A DNA stretch of 39,491 nt from an uncultured Methylocystaceae bacterium (GTDB lineage: Bacteria > Pseudomonadota > Alphaproteobacteria > Rhizobiales > Beijerinckiaceae): positions 1-39,491 of the forward strand of contig CAIQCB010000027.1 of the NCBI GenBank assembly GCA_903870245.1. The letters run 5' to 3'. The notes under the pieces are model-generated. The model was not told where the DNA came from and ran no database searches. It saw nothing but the letters and a program-made list of their open reading frames with translations. Numbering within the stretch: the stretch's first letter is position 1; the number at the start of each line of letters is the position of its first letter. Of this stretch, positions 8,901-18,294 are shown one piece after another. The position numbers were made by a program, and so were the translations under genes.

Positions 8901-9010
8901 GGCCCAACTCGCTTATCAGTGATGGCGGTGCGCAATGCGCGCCGTGCGGTATCTTGAAGAATTAATAAAAAAAGAGAGTTAAAATTTCATTGCCGTATCT
9001 TGGCGAGGCT

Positions 9011-10018
9011 TCATCCTTTCGGCAGGGTGAGCACGCCGGCCGCGCCATCGTCCGCGCCGAACGCCAGCCTTGCGCCTTTCGCATCCCAGGCCAATGCGCC
9101 AATGCGCGCGTTTTTTCCGCCCTCTGAGGGACGCCGCACGAGAAGTTCCGATCCATCGGAAATACGCGATAGCAGCACCATTCCGTCGTCATAGCCTATC
9201 GCGACGACTGGCGCCGACGGGTGGAAAGCAACGCGCGTCACAGGGATTTCGGCGCGCACGCCGCACTCGCGCGGCGTCTCGCCCATCGGCCCCTCCTTGC
9301 CGGCGAAGGGCCAGATGATACAGGCGTCGGCCCCGGAGGTGGCGAGCCACTTGCCGTCCGAAGACCATGAGAAACTGCGCGTCTTTCCGGGATAGCCAGC
9401 CATGCGCATATGCTTGCCATCCGCAAGACGCCAGCCATGCAGCGTGTTCTCCTGCATTGAGGTGACGAGAAAACGACCGTCCGGCGAAATCGTCGCTTCG
9501 AGATGCGCGCCTTTCCATTGCAGAGTTTCGGGCGCGCCAGCATTAGGAAACCATAGCGTCGCGCCATTGTAGTGTGCGGCGGCCAGACGATAACCCTTGG
9601 GGAAAAAGGCGAGCCCCCGGGAGGTCGAGGGCAGATCGAGGTTTTTCGTCTCCCCTTTCGCAGAGCGCGCCCGCATGCTGCGTCCCGTCGACCATGCGGT
9701 TGCGCCGTCGCGCAACGCCAGAGCGTCAATCCATTTGCCGCTTTCATCGCCAAGCGTGACACAGGAGCCGTCATATCGGGTTTCAATCACGCGACCATCG
9801 TCGCCGCCAGTGACGATACGCTCGCCCTCGCAGGCGGCAATCAGGATTGCGGCCTGCGGATGCGCCTTGATACGACGACTTTCCGCCGAGTCTCCAAGCA
9901 TGATATCGCCGCCGGCGAGGGCGAGAAATGGCGCACCGCCAATAAAACCGGCGGCGACGACGGCGTCGTCCGCCGACAGCGGCGCAACAGCGGATGTCAA
10001 CGAAGGGTAATCGGTCAC
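9011..10018 (-). CDS. WD40-repeat beta-propeller protein
   Basis: A 335-residue protein made almost entirely of WD40-type blades. Repeating strands such as IVTGGDDGRVIETRYDG, LEATISPDGRFLVTSMQENT, SWSSDGKWLATSGADACIIW, RVAFHPSAPVVAIGYDDGMV and ALAWDAKGARLAFGADDGAA give about seven blades. No signal peptide or membrane segment is visible, so it is probably cytoplasmic. Such propellers are scaffolds; no catalytic role can be read. The start is placed at GTG 10018, giving MTDYPSLTSAVA, because AGGAAA sits just upstream; an upstream in-frame extension to 10114 would overlap queG. The gene begins 34 bases after the queG stop on the same strand, so the two are likely co-transcribed. Confidence 0.82.
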   Translation of the reverse strand: MTDYPSLTSAVAPLSADDAVVAAGFIGGAPFLALAGGDIMLGDSAESRRIKAHPQAAILIAACEGERIVTGGDDGRVIETRYDGSCVTLGDESGKWIDALALRDGATAWSTGRSMRARSAKGETKNLDLPSTSRGLAFFPKGYRLAAAHYNGATLWFPNAGAPETLQWKGAHLEATISPDGRFLVTSMQENTLHGWRLADGKHMRMAGYPGKTRSFSWSSDGKWLATSGADACIIWPFAGKEGPMGETPRECGVRAEIPVTRVAFHPSAPVVAIGYDDGMVLLSRISDGSELLVRRPSEGGKNARIGALAWDAKGARLAFGADDGAAGVLTLPKG

Positions 10019-10052
10019 GTCATTTCCTGCGTAAATGTATTCAAAGCCAGTG

Positions 10053-11249
10053 TCATAATGCAGTTGGCGGCGACTGCCTACCGTCCATGACCCGCGCCCA
10101 TTCCTCCCGCACATCGGGGTCGGCCTCTTGCTTCAACGCCAGCCACGCCTGAGCCTGCGCCCGCACTGGTTCGAGTCGCCACAGCGCCCATATGGCGGCG
10201 CCGCGAATCAGCGGCGCCGGATCGTCGAGATGACGCAAGACCTCCAGCCCCAGCGACGGAACGCCGGAATTGCCGATGGCGATGAGAACATTGCGCAAAA
10301 AGCGCGTGCGACCGATACGCTTGATCGGCGAACCGGCGAAGAAAGCCCGAAAAGCCGCATCGTCGAGGCGAGAGAGCATGGCGAGCGAGGGGGAATTCAG
10401 ATCGGCCCGGGCGACAAGCTTCATTTCACGAGTGGTTTGCGCAAATTTATTCCATGGACACACGGCGAGACAATCGTCGCAGCCATAAATGCGGTTTCCG
10501 ATGGCTGAGCGAAATTCGTGAGGGATTGGTCCCTTGTGCTCGATGGTGAGATAGGAAATGCAGCGACGGGCGTCCAACCGATTGGGCTCCGGAAAGGCTT
10601 GAGTCGGGCAAATATCGAGACAGGCTCTGCAATTTCCACAATGGTCTTTTTCCGGCGCGTCGGGCGTCAGATCGAGCGTTGTGAAAATTGCGCCGAGGAA
10701 TAACCATGAACCAAAATCTCGCGAAACGAGATTGGTGTGTTTCCCTTGCCAGCCCAATCCCGCAAGCTGAGCGAGGGGCTTCTCCATGACCGGCGCGGTA
10801 TCGACGAAAACCTTCGCTTCTCCCTGTCCTGCCCGCTTCAGGAGGAATGCCGCCAATTCCTTCAGCCGTCCCTTGATGAGATCATGATAATCCCGGTGAC
10901 GAGCGTAGACGGAAATCGCTCCGCTTTTGGGCTGCACAAGAACTTCGAGAGGATCGCTTTCGGGCCCATAATTCACGCCAAGCAAGATGACGCTGCGGGC
11001 TTCTGACCACAAGGCTTGTGGATCTGCGCGTCGCTCAAGTGTATCCGCCATCCAGTCCATCCCGCCCTGCGCCCCCGACTGCACCCATTCGCGCAGCCTT
11101 TCCCCGATCTCTGGCGGCAGGTGCGCGGGCGCAACCCGGCACAAGTCGAAACCGAGCCTATGCGCTTTAAGTCGCAAGGCATCGTGCAATGTCGGGGGAG
11201 TTTCACAATCCTGGGTCGACATTTTTGCGGGGGGGAGCGGCGGTATCAT
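10053..11249 (-). CDS. queG: Epoxyqueuosine reductase
   Basis: A 398-residue cobalamin-dependent iron-sulfur enzyme that reduces epoxyqueuosine to queuosine in tRNA, the last step of queuosine synthesis. Visible features are the N-terminal cobalamin-binding domain with catalytic Asp in [10 protein letters not shown], then two 4Fe-4S motifs, [16 protein letters not shown] and [14 protein letters not shown], and a C-terminal HEAT-like helical tail with [15 protein letters not shown]. Two starts are possible: ATG 11249 ([12 protein letters not shown]) or ATG 11222 ([10 protein letters not shown]). The latter matches family length better, but neither has a good ribosome site. It is followed on the same strand by the WD40 gene. 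No other queuosine genes are nearby. Confidence 0.94.
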   Translation of the reverse strand: MIPPLPPAKMSTQDCETPPTLHDALRLKAHRLGFDLCRVAPAHLPPEIGERLREWVQSGAQGGMDWMADTLERRADPQALWSEARSVILLGVNYGPESDPLEVLVQPKSGAISVYARHRDYHDLIKGRLKELAAFLLKRAGQGEAKVFVDTAPVMEKPLAQLAGLGWQGKHTNLVSRDFGSWLFLGAIFTTLDLTPDAPEKDHCGNCRACLDICPTQAFPEPNRLDARRCISYLTIEHKGPIPHEFRSAIGNRIYGCDDCLAVCPWNKFAQTTREMKLVARADLNSPSLAMLSRLDDAAFRAFFAGSPIKRIGRTRFLRNVLIAIGNSGVPSLGLEVLRHLDDPAPLIRGAAIWALWRLEPVRAQAQAWLALKQEADPDVREEWARVMDGRQSPPTAL

Positions 11250-11529
11250 ATCGTCATCTGAGTATAAAGGATTTCATGACGAAACATATGAATGAATGGC
11301 GGCAGAAAAAAGCGCCCTGCTCCGCGCTTGAGAAAAACTTACGGAGCCTGTTTTTTGGGATCCGGGTTCAGGCACTTTGGCGGCGAGGGGAAACTCGGGG
11401 ACGATAAGGGCGATTGCTCACAAGAGCTTTGATGCCGGGGAAGTTCGGGTTTGGAGCGCTTGCATCGCCAAAGTCAGAGCTTGCCGCGAGCTGGAGTTAT
11501 GCAATGCAAATATTTCCTTGCATTTGGCT

Positions 11530-11847
11530 TCACGGGTTCGGAACTGTCGAGTTGCCAAATGGATTGTCCCCGACAAATCCAGGCGGATTGACATCGACAT
11601 TGCCGCGAGGGTTAACACCTGCGTTGGTGTTAGCGCGATCCGCCATATTGCTTTGCTGGGAGACAAAAAAGTCCCTGCCTCTGACTTTTGGCTGAACGCC
11701 GGGACCGATCATCGTTCCATAGGCGTCGCTGAAAGGGTTGTTTGTCTGGGCTTGCGCAAGAACAGCCTGTTGCGAAATAGCGAGAGTCGTGAGGATAATG
11801 CGCAGGTATGATTTCCAAAACATGGTGACATGATTTAACCGCATCAT
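11530..11847 (-). CDS. Small exported protein after the RND operon, unknown function
   Basis: A 105-residue protein with a signal peptide (basic N-terminus, then LRIILTTLAISQQAVLAQA, cleavage after AQA near residue 33). The mature part is short and rich in Asn, Pro and Gly. It carries several near-repeats of Asn-Pro: TNNPFSD, VNPRGNVDVNPPGFVGDNPFG and a final STVPNP. No Cys or His is present in the mature part. The ATG at 11847 has GGGGGAT about eight bases upstream. It lies 139 bases beyond the outer-membrane-factor gene on the same strand, so it may belong to the metal-efflux operon as a periplasmic accessory, but nothing in its residues shows metal binding. I do not recognise a family. The 280 bases between it and queG hold no gene I can support. 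Confidence 0.6.
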   Translation of the reverse strand: MMRLNHVTMFWKSYLRIILTTLAISQQAVLAQAQTNNPFSDAYGTMIGPGVQPKVRGRDFFVSQQSNMADRANTNAGVNPRGNVDVNPPGFVGDNPFGNSTVPNP

Positions 11848-11986
11848 TGTATTTATCCCCCATCGATGCTTGCAGCGCATATTTGATCTATCGACAGACC
11901 ATCATGATGTGATGAAAATCCTGGTCTGTTGGAAACAATCAAGGAAATCTTTTGCGCAACACAGTCGCTTCAAGCAATTGGTCATC

Positions 11987-13420
11987 CTATGGGGCATAGC
12001 CCTCAGCTTGATTTAATCTCGAGACGGCGGCGCCTACCGAGACGGAAGCCGCCGCCTGCATTCGCTGCGCCTCAAGTTGAATTTGCCGCACACGATAAAG
12101 ATCGAAAGCGCTCGTTTCGCCAAGGGCGAAGGACTTTCGGGATAATTCGAACTGTTCGTTGGCTGCCGCAAGCCGTTGATCGGCGGTTTTGACTGCTTTC
12201 TGGGCCGAGGCGAGGGAAATCTTCGCCGCTTTGATTTCAGCGATCACAAAACGTTTCGTCCGCTCGTAATCGGCCCGTGCGCGCGTCATTTCAGCAGCGG
12301 CTTCGGCGGCGCGAGGCTCATTTCGGCCAGGCGTTGGGAGAGGCACACGAACACGAACGCCGATCGTTCCAGAGTCGGTGCGCTGGTTAACGCGCGGCGC
12401 GAGAGGATTCAGCGGTTCGCTGAAAAGATCAGAATATTGATTATTGTGCTCGCTCCGACCAAAAAGACCAAAGTCCGGGTTGTCGATGGGAGTCGCCTCG
12501 ATCAGCTTCGCCTGAGATTCCGCCCTGGCAAGGGCTGCTTTTGGCGCCCGCAACGCAGGATGATCTTCAATGTCTCCCATGGGATGGACGATTTCCAGTA
12601 CCCCGTCGGGCGTTGTTCCTCCCGTTAATGCAGCGTAATGAACACGAGCGACTTTCTCGGCGCCCTCGGCCTGGGCGAGTTCCGTCTCAGCGGCCAGGGT
12701 CTCGTTCTTCGCCAGCAGCGCGTCGGATTGCGCGGCATCGCCAAGCTCGACGCGTCGCATCATGTCGTTACCGATTTCATGAGCCATGGCGACACGCGTT
12801 CTCGCGACAGTAGCGTCACGCGCCGCACGCTGCGCGTTCCACCAGGCGTCCCGTAACATTCCGGCGACTTCAAGTCTGCGCAGCGCTAATCTCTCGTCAA
12901 TCTCGTGAACGCCTGTCGTCACGGTCGCTTCGTAGGCGTCGCGTTGACCCGGCAGCCATAGGGGCATTCCGACTTCTATCTCCGTTTCATTGAAATTTCG
13001 AAGATTACCGGACACATTGTTGAGCTGGGAGCCGCTGAAATACGGAGACCCGGGCGTTAGCGAGTTCGCTGTGGCGTACCGCGATGATACGGCGCCGCTT
13101 TGAGAGACAAGCCCCCGGCTTTGAGCATCCAGCGCGACCGCCATATCAAGATGTCTGACAAGTTGATGTCCGAAAGCGCGTTTGGGTCGCACATCGACGC
13201 CCTGATTTTCGCGGATGATTTTCGAGGCGCTGGCGCCCGACGAAGGATTGACGCCCCTTACGCGGGAGGCTTGAGCGGGCCTGGATGTGGGCTTGCGAAC
13301 GGTAACTTCGCCATGCGGATCGATCGATTGAGGAGTCGATGCTATCTGCGCCTGCGATATATCGATGAAAGCAAGGCCGCAAAGAAGAAAAAAAACAGGT
13401 AGAGTCTGCCGACCAATCAT
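11987..13420 (-). CDS. Outer-membrane factor of RND efflux system (TolC/CzcC-like)
   Basis: A 477-residue outer-membrane channel protein of the OEP/TolC superfamily, closest in layout to CzcC. A signal peptide (MIGRQTLPVFFLLCGLAFID, cleavage near ISQA-QI) lacks a proper lipobox, so unlike CusC it is probably not lipidated. About 60 low-complexity residues follow. Two long alpha-helical hairpin regions come next, the second with RAAEAAAEMTRARADYERTKRF and a C-terminal half ending SRLNQAEGYAP. The start at ATG 13420 overlaps the stop of the pump gene by ATGA, indicating translational coupling; an in-frame ATG at 13435 is the alternative. It is expected to pair with the pump and adaptor encoded just upstream. 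Confidence 0.88.
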   Translation of the reverse strand: MIGRQTLPVFFLLCGLAFIDISQAQIASTPQSIDPHGEVTVRKPTSRPAQASRVRGVNPSSGASASKIIRENQGVDVRPKRAFGHQLVRHLDMAVALDAQSRGLVSQSGAVSSRYATANSLTPGSPYFSGSQLNNVSGNLRNFNETEIEVGMPLWLPGQRDAYEATVTTGVHEIDERLALRRLEVAGMLRDAWWNAQRAARDATVARTRVAMAHEIGNDMMRRVELGDAAQSDALLAKNETLAAETELAQAEGAEKVARVHYAALTGGTTPDGVLEIVHPMGDIEDHPALRAPKAALARAESQAKLIEATPIDNPDFGLFGRSEHNNQYSDLFSEPLNPLAPRVNQRTDSGTIGVRVRVPLPTPGRNEPRAAEAAAEMTRARADYERTKRFVIAEIKAAKISLASAQKAVKTADQRLAAANEQFELSRKSFALGETSAFDLYRVRQIQLEAQRMQAAASVSVGAAVSRLNQAEGYAP

Positions 13421-16400
13421 GTCGCGGTTTTCCATCCGGGAAAACGCAATCGTCCCATTCTCCAGCCGACCGTTCGATCATACAGAATCGGAAGGAGAAC
13501 GAGAGTTAGCACCGTCGCGGATATCAATCCGCCGATAACCACAATTGCCAGGGGTCGCTGAATCTCGGCTCCGGGCCCTGTAGCGAAGAGAAACGGAATC
13601 AGTCCGAATGCCGCAATTGTAGCTGTCAGCATCACAGGACGCATTCGACGCCGGGCGCCCTCGAGCACGGCGTCACGCTTTGTGCGGCCACCTTCGGCGA
13701 GAAGCTTGTTTATGTAGGAGATCAACACCACACCATTGAGAACGGCAATGCCAATCAGCGCGATGAAACCAACCGAAGCGGGCACCGATAGAAATTCTCC
13801 TGACAGCCATAACCCCAGAATGCCGCCGATGGCTGCGAATGGAACGTTACAGAAGACCAATGTTGCTTGCAGCGCCGAGTTAAATGTGAAGTAGAGAAGA
13901 AGGAAAATCAATGCTAGGGCGATGGGGACGACAACCCCAAGCCGGGCTGACGCCCGCTGTTGGTTCTCGAATTGACCTCCCCATTGATAGATGTAGCCCG
14001 GCGGCGACTTCACCGATTTCGCGACGGCTTTCTTGGCCTCATCGACAAAACCCACCAGATCGCGGCCGCTCACATTGGCAAGCACTGTCGCAAAACGTCG
14101 TCCGTCTTCCCGAATGACCTGTATTGGACCATTCTCGGCTTGAACCTCGGCGAGTTGCGATAACTCAACCACTTTTCCATCCTTGGAGACCATAGGCAGG
14201 CGAGCGAAGTCCACGGACGAACGTCTTGATGTTTCCGAGCCGCGCACGACGAGAGGCGTTCGGATTGGACCTTCCAGCACAAGACCTACCTGATGACCAT
14301 CGACCCATACGCGCAGAGCGTCCTGGATTTCGCTGGCGTTGAGACCCAGGCGACCGGCGGCGAGACGATCAACCTTCGCGGTCAAATAACGCATACCATC
14401 ATTTTGCAGCGCAAAAACATCCCGTGCGCCGGTAAGTTTTTTCAGGACCCCGGCGACTTCGCGGGTCAGTCGGTTAAGCTCGCCAATATCATCGCCGAAA
14501 ATCTTGATCACAACGTCTCCACGCGCGCCAATGATCATTTCCTGCACACGCATGTCGATAGGCTGGGAAAAGGAATAAGAGACGCCCGGAATAGCATCGA
14601 GAACTTTGCGAATTTCACTCATCAACCAGTCAATATTATGCTCCCGCCATTCTTTCTGGGGAGCAAGCGTGAGAAAATTATCGGTTTCATTAAGACCAAC
14701 GGGATCGATACCAAGTTCATCGGCTCCGGCGCGCGCCATCATACCCCTGACTTCGGGAACATGCTCCATGATCTCCCGCTGAATACGCTTGTCGGTCTCG
14801 GCGGCGATATCAACGCTTATGGTGGGATGTTTGCGAATTGTGATCACTGGCGTACCTTCGTCCATCACCGGCATAAAGGTTTGACCGATGTGCGTGTAAG
14901 CCAGCGCAGCGACAATAAGGCCGATGATAGCAATGGAGCCAACAACGAGAGGACGACGAAGCGCCACGGACAACAAGGGTTCATAATATCCCGCAATCTT
15001 GCGCACAAGCCAGGGTTCGTCAGCATGTCCAGGCTGCAACAACGTCACGCTCAGGGCAGGAACGACCGTGAGGGACAGGGCCAGCGCCGAGGCGAGGGCG
15101 AATGCGATCGTCAACGCCACCGGCGCGAAAAGACGTCCCTCGAGACCCTCAAGAGAAAGTAATGGAAGAAAGACTGTGATAATAATGACAACCCCGGAGA
15201 CAAGCGGCGAAGCAACCTCCCGCGTCGCTTCAAGAGTCATATACAGCCGATCGGAAAATCCGGCGTTCGGCGTGTGCGCCATCCTATGCTCGACATTTTC
15301 GACAACGACAACGGCGCAATCGACCAGCAAACCAATGGCGATCGCAAGCCCGCCTAGCGACATGATATTGGCGGACAACCCCCACCATCTCATTACGCCA
15401 AACGTGCCAAGAGCTGCCAGCGGCAGGATAATCGAGACGACCAGAGCCGCGCGCAAATTACCAAGGAAGAGGGCAAGAAGAACCACCACCAAGGCAATCG
15501 CTTCAATGAGAACCTTTTGCACCGTCCAGACGGCTTTGCCGATCAACTCGCTTCGATCATAGAAAATTTCAATTTTCACTCCTTTCGGAAGCGATGGAGT
15601 GAGTTCATCGAATTTCGCCTTGACTCCATTCACCACAGCGCGCGCATCGGCTCCCCTCAGGCCAAGCACAAGAGCCCAGATCGCCTCATGCTCGCCGTTG
15701 CGGGTGACGACGCCATTGCGTGGCAAGGAGCCGACGCGTACGTCCGCGACATCGCCGACGCGCACGACGCCCTTGGCGCGAGCGTCAATGACAACAGATC
15801 GAATATCCTCGAGATTGCGTAATCTGCCCTCGGCTCGAACCAACAACACTTCCTCGCCATCGCGCACGCGACCGGCGCCATCGTTGCGGTTATTTGTTGA
15901 CAATGCGCTTTCAAGCATTTCTACGGTGACGCCTCGGGAGGCCATAGCGGAGGGAGAGGGCGCGACCTCGAAGGTTCGCACGAAACCTCCAAGCACATTT
16001 AGATCGGCGACCCCCGGCACGCCTCTGATTGCGGGTCTGATCGTCCAATCGATCAAACTTCGTTGCTCCATCGGACTCAAATCGCCACCGACGAGCGTAA
16101 ACATCAGCATTTCCCCGAGAGGGGTCACGATAGGGGCCAGCCCTCCCGTGACTCCGTCTGGTAATTGATCCTGCACCTGCGCCAGACGTTCATTAACCTG
16201 CGCGCGCGCCCAGTAAATATCCGTGCCCTCAGCGAATTCGAATGTCAGCAGCGTCACGGAATATCGCGTCGTGGAGCGCATCCGCGTCAGTGAGGGTATG
16301 CCCCGCGCAGCGATCTCGATAGGAGCTGTCACCCGACTTTCGAGTTCCTCCGGAGTCAGGCCAGGCGCGCGCATGGCGACCAACACTTGAATTGGAGCTA

Positions 16401-16524
16401 CGTCGGGAAAGGCGTCAATCGGCAACTTAAAATAACTGAACGCTCCCCACCCAGCAATGAAAAGGGCCCCCAATAAAGTGAGCATTCGTTGACGAAGCGA
16501 GAAGTGGATCAGGGCTTCGAGCAT
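13417..16524 (-). CDS. Heavy-metal RND efflux pump (HME family, CzcA/CusA-like)
   Basis: A 1035-residue inner-membrane proton/metal antiporter of HME-RND length. Typical features are the start MLEALIHFSLRQRMLTLLGA, the FPDVAPIQV motif, twelve membrane segments in two groups split by large periplasmic loops, and the HME hallmark QPIDMRVQEMIIG. In membrane segment 4 the motif AIAIGLLVDCAVVVVEN keeps Asp402 and Glu409 (equivalent to CzcA Asp408 and Glu415), but has Ala396 where CzcA has Asp402. This resembles CusA-type pumps, yet at the position of the CusA Met672 ladder residue there is a Glu, as in CzcA. The substrate metal is therefore undecided. The gene starts 5 bases after the adaptor stop and overlaps the outer-membrane factor gene. 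Confidence 0.93.
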   Translation of the reverse strand: MLEALIHFSLRQRMLTLLGALFIAGWGAFSYFKLPIDAFPDVAPIQVLVAMRAPGLTPEELESRVTAPIEIAARGIPSLTRMRSTTRYSVTLLTFEFAEGTDIYWARAQVNERLAQVQDQLPDGVTGGLAPIVTPLGEMLMFTLVGGDLSPMEQRSLIDWTIRPAIRGVPGVADLNVLGGFVRTFEVAPSPSAMASRGVTVEMLESALSTNNRNDGAGRVRDGEEVLLVRAEGRLRNLEDIRSVVIDARAKGVVRVGDVADVRVGSLPRNGVVTRNGEHEAIWALVLGLRGADARAVVNGVKAKFDELTPSLPKGVKIEIFYDRSELIGKAVWTVQKVLIEAIALVVVLLALFLGNLRAALVVSIILPLAALGTFGVMRWWGLSANIMSLGGLAIAIGLLVDCAVVVVENVEHRMAHTPNAGFSDRLYMTLEATREVASPLVSGVVIIITVFLPLLSLEGLEGRLFAPVALTIAFALASALALSLTVVPALSVTLLQPGHADEPWLVRKIAGYYEPLLSVALRRPLVVGSIAIIGLIVAALAYTHIGQTFMPVMDEGTPVITIRKHPTISVDIAAETDKRIQREIMEHVPEVRGMMARAGADELGIDPVGLNETDNFLTLAPQKEWREHNIDWLMSEIRKVLDAIPGVSYSFSQPIDMRVQEMIIGARGDVVIKIFGDDIGELNRLTREVAGVLKKLTGARDVFALQNDGMRYLTAKVDRLAAGRLGLNASEIQDALRVWVDGHQVGLVLEGPIRTPLVVRGSETSRRSSVDFARLPMVSKDGKVVELSQLAEVQAENGPIQVIREDGRRFATVLANVSGRDLVGFVDEAKKAVAKSVKSPPGYIYQWGGQFENQQRASARLGVVVPIALALIFLLLYFTFNSALQATLVFCNVPFAAIGGILGLWLSGEFLSVPASVGFIALIGIAVLNGVVLISYINKLLAEGGRTKRDAVLEGARRRMRPVMLTATIAAFGLIPFLFATGPGAEIQRPLAIVVIGGLISATVLTLVLLPILYDRTVGWRMGRLRFPGWKTAT

Positions 16525-16529
16525 TTGGT

Positions 16530-17639
16530 TTATTGTCGCTCAATTTCAGCAAGTTCGGCGAGTAGCGTCAGGAGACCGCGCACCGCCACCCGTTCTCCAC
16601 TCGCCAGATTGCCCTGGACCGAGGCAAAGTGCGGCGTTTCAGAAATGAGCGTGATCTGGGTCGCCCGAAAGCCTGCAGGGGTGCGCACAAAGACCCAGCT
16701 TTTATTCTGATGACTGACGACCGCATCGGCAGGAACGCGCCACTGAGCGCCGCTGTCGCTAAGAACATATAATTTGGCTTGAACCGCCTGCCCGGGACGC
16801 AAGAGCGTTTTGCCCGGACGAAACTCCGCGACGGCTGCAACAGATTGCGTCTCGGCGTCGACTGTCCGGCCTACGCGGATCAAACGTCCGTCCAGGCCTG
16901 TCGCCGCAAGATGCACCCGCTCAACGCTCTCCAGCGCGCCGACTCTCGTCAGTGGCACTTGCAGATTAACCCATATGGGATCAAGACGGGCGATCGTCAC
17001 AAGGGGCGCGGAGGCCTGAACGCGTTCACCGGTCGTGCCGTGACGCTGGAGAATGATACCGGTGATCGGCGCGCGAACGGTCAAAGAACTAACAAGTCGA
17101 CGATCATTCTTGAGCGCATCGATATCCTGAGCGGTCATACCGGCAAGAGAGAGAATTTGGCCCCGTTCATCGAAAGCCGAGCGGGCCTGCATAGCCTCCG
17201 CCCGCGTAACGATCAATCTTCTCTCTGCAATGATATGCTCTTTAAACAACTGCTCGTCACGTCTGAGTTTTTCGGCAGCGAGGTTAGCCTCAGAGAGCGC
17301 ATGCAGGAAAGCGCGTTGTTGTTCGATGAGTTCGGAGGATTTCAGGGTCGCAAGCGGCGCTCCTTCCCTGACGTCTTCATCGGGCGCAACAAGCAGCGTC
17401 TCAACTAAACCCGCTGCAGGGGCGGCGACAATTCTCAGCTGTTGCGGTGGAACCGTCACCACGCCGGGGACGACGATCTCTCCGACCCCTGCCTCAGGCT
17501 CTATCGGCTCAGTTTCGATTCCCGCGGCACGAACCTGCTCATCGGTCAACGGTACGCTGATATCTTTCGAAGTGGACGCCGCCGCCGCCCAGGCGACGCT
17601 GCTCCAACATAGGAAGATGAGTAAAAAGAGATGGCGCAT
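16530..17639 (-). CDS. Periplasmic adaptor (membrane fusion protein) of heavy-metal RND system
   Basis: A 369-residue CzcB/CusB-type adaptor. A signal peptide MRHLFLLIFLCWSSVAWAAA is followed by a lipoyl/barrel-sandwich half (VAPDEDVREGAPLATLKSSEL), a helical hairpin (HALSEANLAAEKLRRDEQLF to FDERGQILSLAG), and the second lipoyl half and beta-barrel (VRAPITGIILQRHGTTGERV, IWVNLQVPL). The C-terminal membrane-proximal domain includes WRVPADAVVSHQNKSWVFV. It lacks the His-rich N-terminal arm of CzcB and the Met cluster of CusB, so metal specificity cannot be inferred. It is the first unambiguous gene of the operon adaptor-pump-outer-membrane factor. No metal-responsive regulator (MerR, ArsR or two-component) lies next to it. 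Confidence 0.9.
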   Translation of the reverse strand: MRHLFLLIFLCWSSVAWAAAASTSKDISVPLTDEQVRAAGIETEPIEPEAGVGEIVVPGVVTVPPQQLRIVAAPAAGLVETLLVAPDEDVREGAPLATLKSSELIEQQRAFLHALSEANLAAEKLRRDEQLFKEHIIAERRLIVTRAEAMQARSAFDERGQILSLAGMTAQDIDALKNDRRLVSSLTVRAPITGIILQRHGTTGERVQASAPLVTIARLDPIWVNLQVPLTRVGALESVERVHLAATGLDGRLIRVGRTVDAETQSVAAVAEFRPGKTLLRPGQAVQAKLYVLSDSGAQWRVPADAVVSHQNKSWVFVRTPAGFRATQITLISETPHFASVQGNLASGERVAVRGLLTLLAELAEIERQ

Positions 17640-17702
17640 AGTGCTCGGCTTTGGGCAGGAGGCGAGAATTCTGTATGCCTATAAATCTTCATCGAAGCCA
17701 AT

Positions 17703-17933
17703 TTAAGGCGCATGCTCGCGCGGACCAAGGATAAAGTCGATCCAGGCCTGCAAATCGTCGCCTTGGCTTTCAGCGGGGAGGCCATAGTCCGGAACGCTGA
17801 AAAAATTTATATTATCAAATTTTTCTATAATGCGTCGAGTTGCTGCCAGCCACTCGGGCGCTTGCTTATTTAAGCGCTGGATCTTGATCTTCGATTTTTT
17901 CCTGGCCGTCTCGCGCCGTCGGCCTTTGCCCAA
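17703..17933 (-). CDS. Small unrecognised ORF upstream of the RND operon, possibly a gene remnant
   Basis: A 76-residue reading frame with a strongly basic first 22 residues (GKGRRRETARKKSKIKIQR), a middle helix WLAATRRIIEKFDN and an acidic end (SVPDYGLPAESQGDDLQAWI, then DFILGPREHAP). The only available start is a TTG at 17931-17933 with no ribosome site. The frame stays open upstream to an in-frame TGA near 17965. That suggests either a non-standard start or the 3' remnant of a longer gene. It ends 63 bases before the adaptor gene on the same strand. No family is recognised. The sharply structured C-terminal half makes a real protein more likely than chance, but only moderately. Confidence 0.4.
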   Translation of the reverse strand: MGKGRRRETARKKSKIKIQRLNKQAPEWLAATRRIIEKFDNINFFSVPDYGLPAESQGDDLQAWIDFILGPREHAP

Positions 17934-18294
17934 AATAATTCGCAGCGCCGCTTGGTTAATTGTTCAGGGGCGGCGTAAAAGCGAGAAACGGCAGACCGAA
18001 AATGGCTGCGACCTCAATTTTACTCTCATGTTATCGATCAACCGGGAATAAACTCTCAGGGTGAAATGGGTTGCAATCGCAATCTCGGAGCCCTGCTGAA
18101 GCGACGCGAACTATAATGGCTAGAGGCCGATTGAGCGCTTTTTTTAAGCAAGAGAGGTCTGGACGCCGATTTTTCGGCGCTCGTGACTTTGTCGCCTCAT
18201 AAGATTTTCAAAATATCGCCAACGCGCCTCATCACAGGCGCGCTGGATACATTAAATTCGATGCGATTTTTGATCCGTACCGCCCAAAAAAATT
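17934..18294. other. Intergenic region, no supported gene; two hairpins
   Basis: About 360 bases without a convincing reading frame on either strand. Two inverted repeats are visible. One is CGCCGA...TCGGCG near 18161-18178 with a T-rich loop. The other is GCGCCT...AGGCGC near 18222-18242, just after the stop of the exported low-complexity gene on its minus strand, where it could serve as that gene's terminator. The stretch is more A+T-rich than the flanking core genes. Confidence 0.5.

Noticed and set aside
14293-15162. Plus-strand frame of 289 residues inside the RND pump gene
   Set aside because: It is antisense to a clearly conserved pump region.
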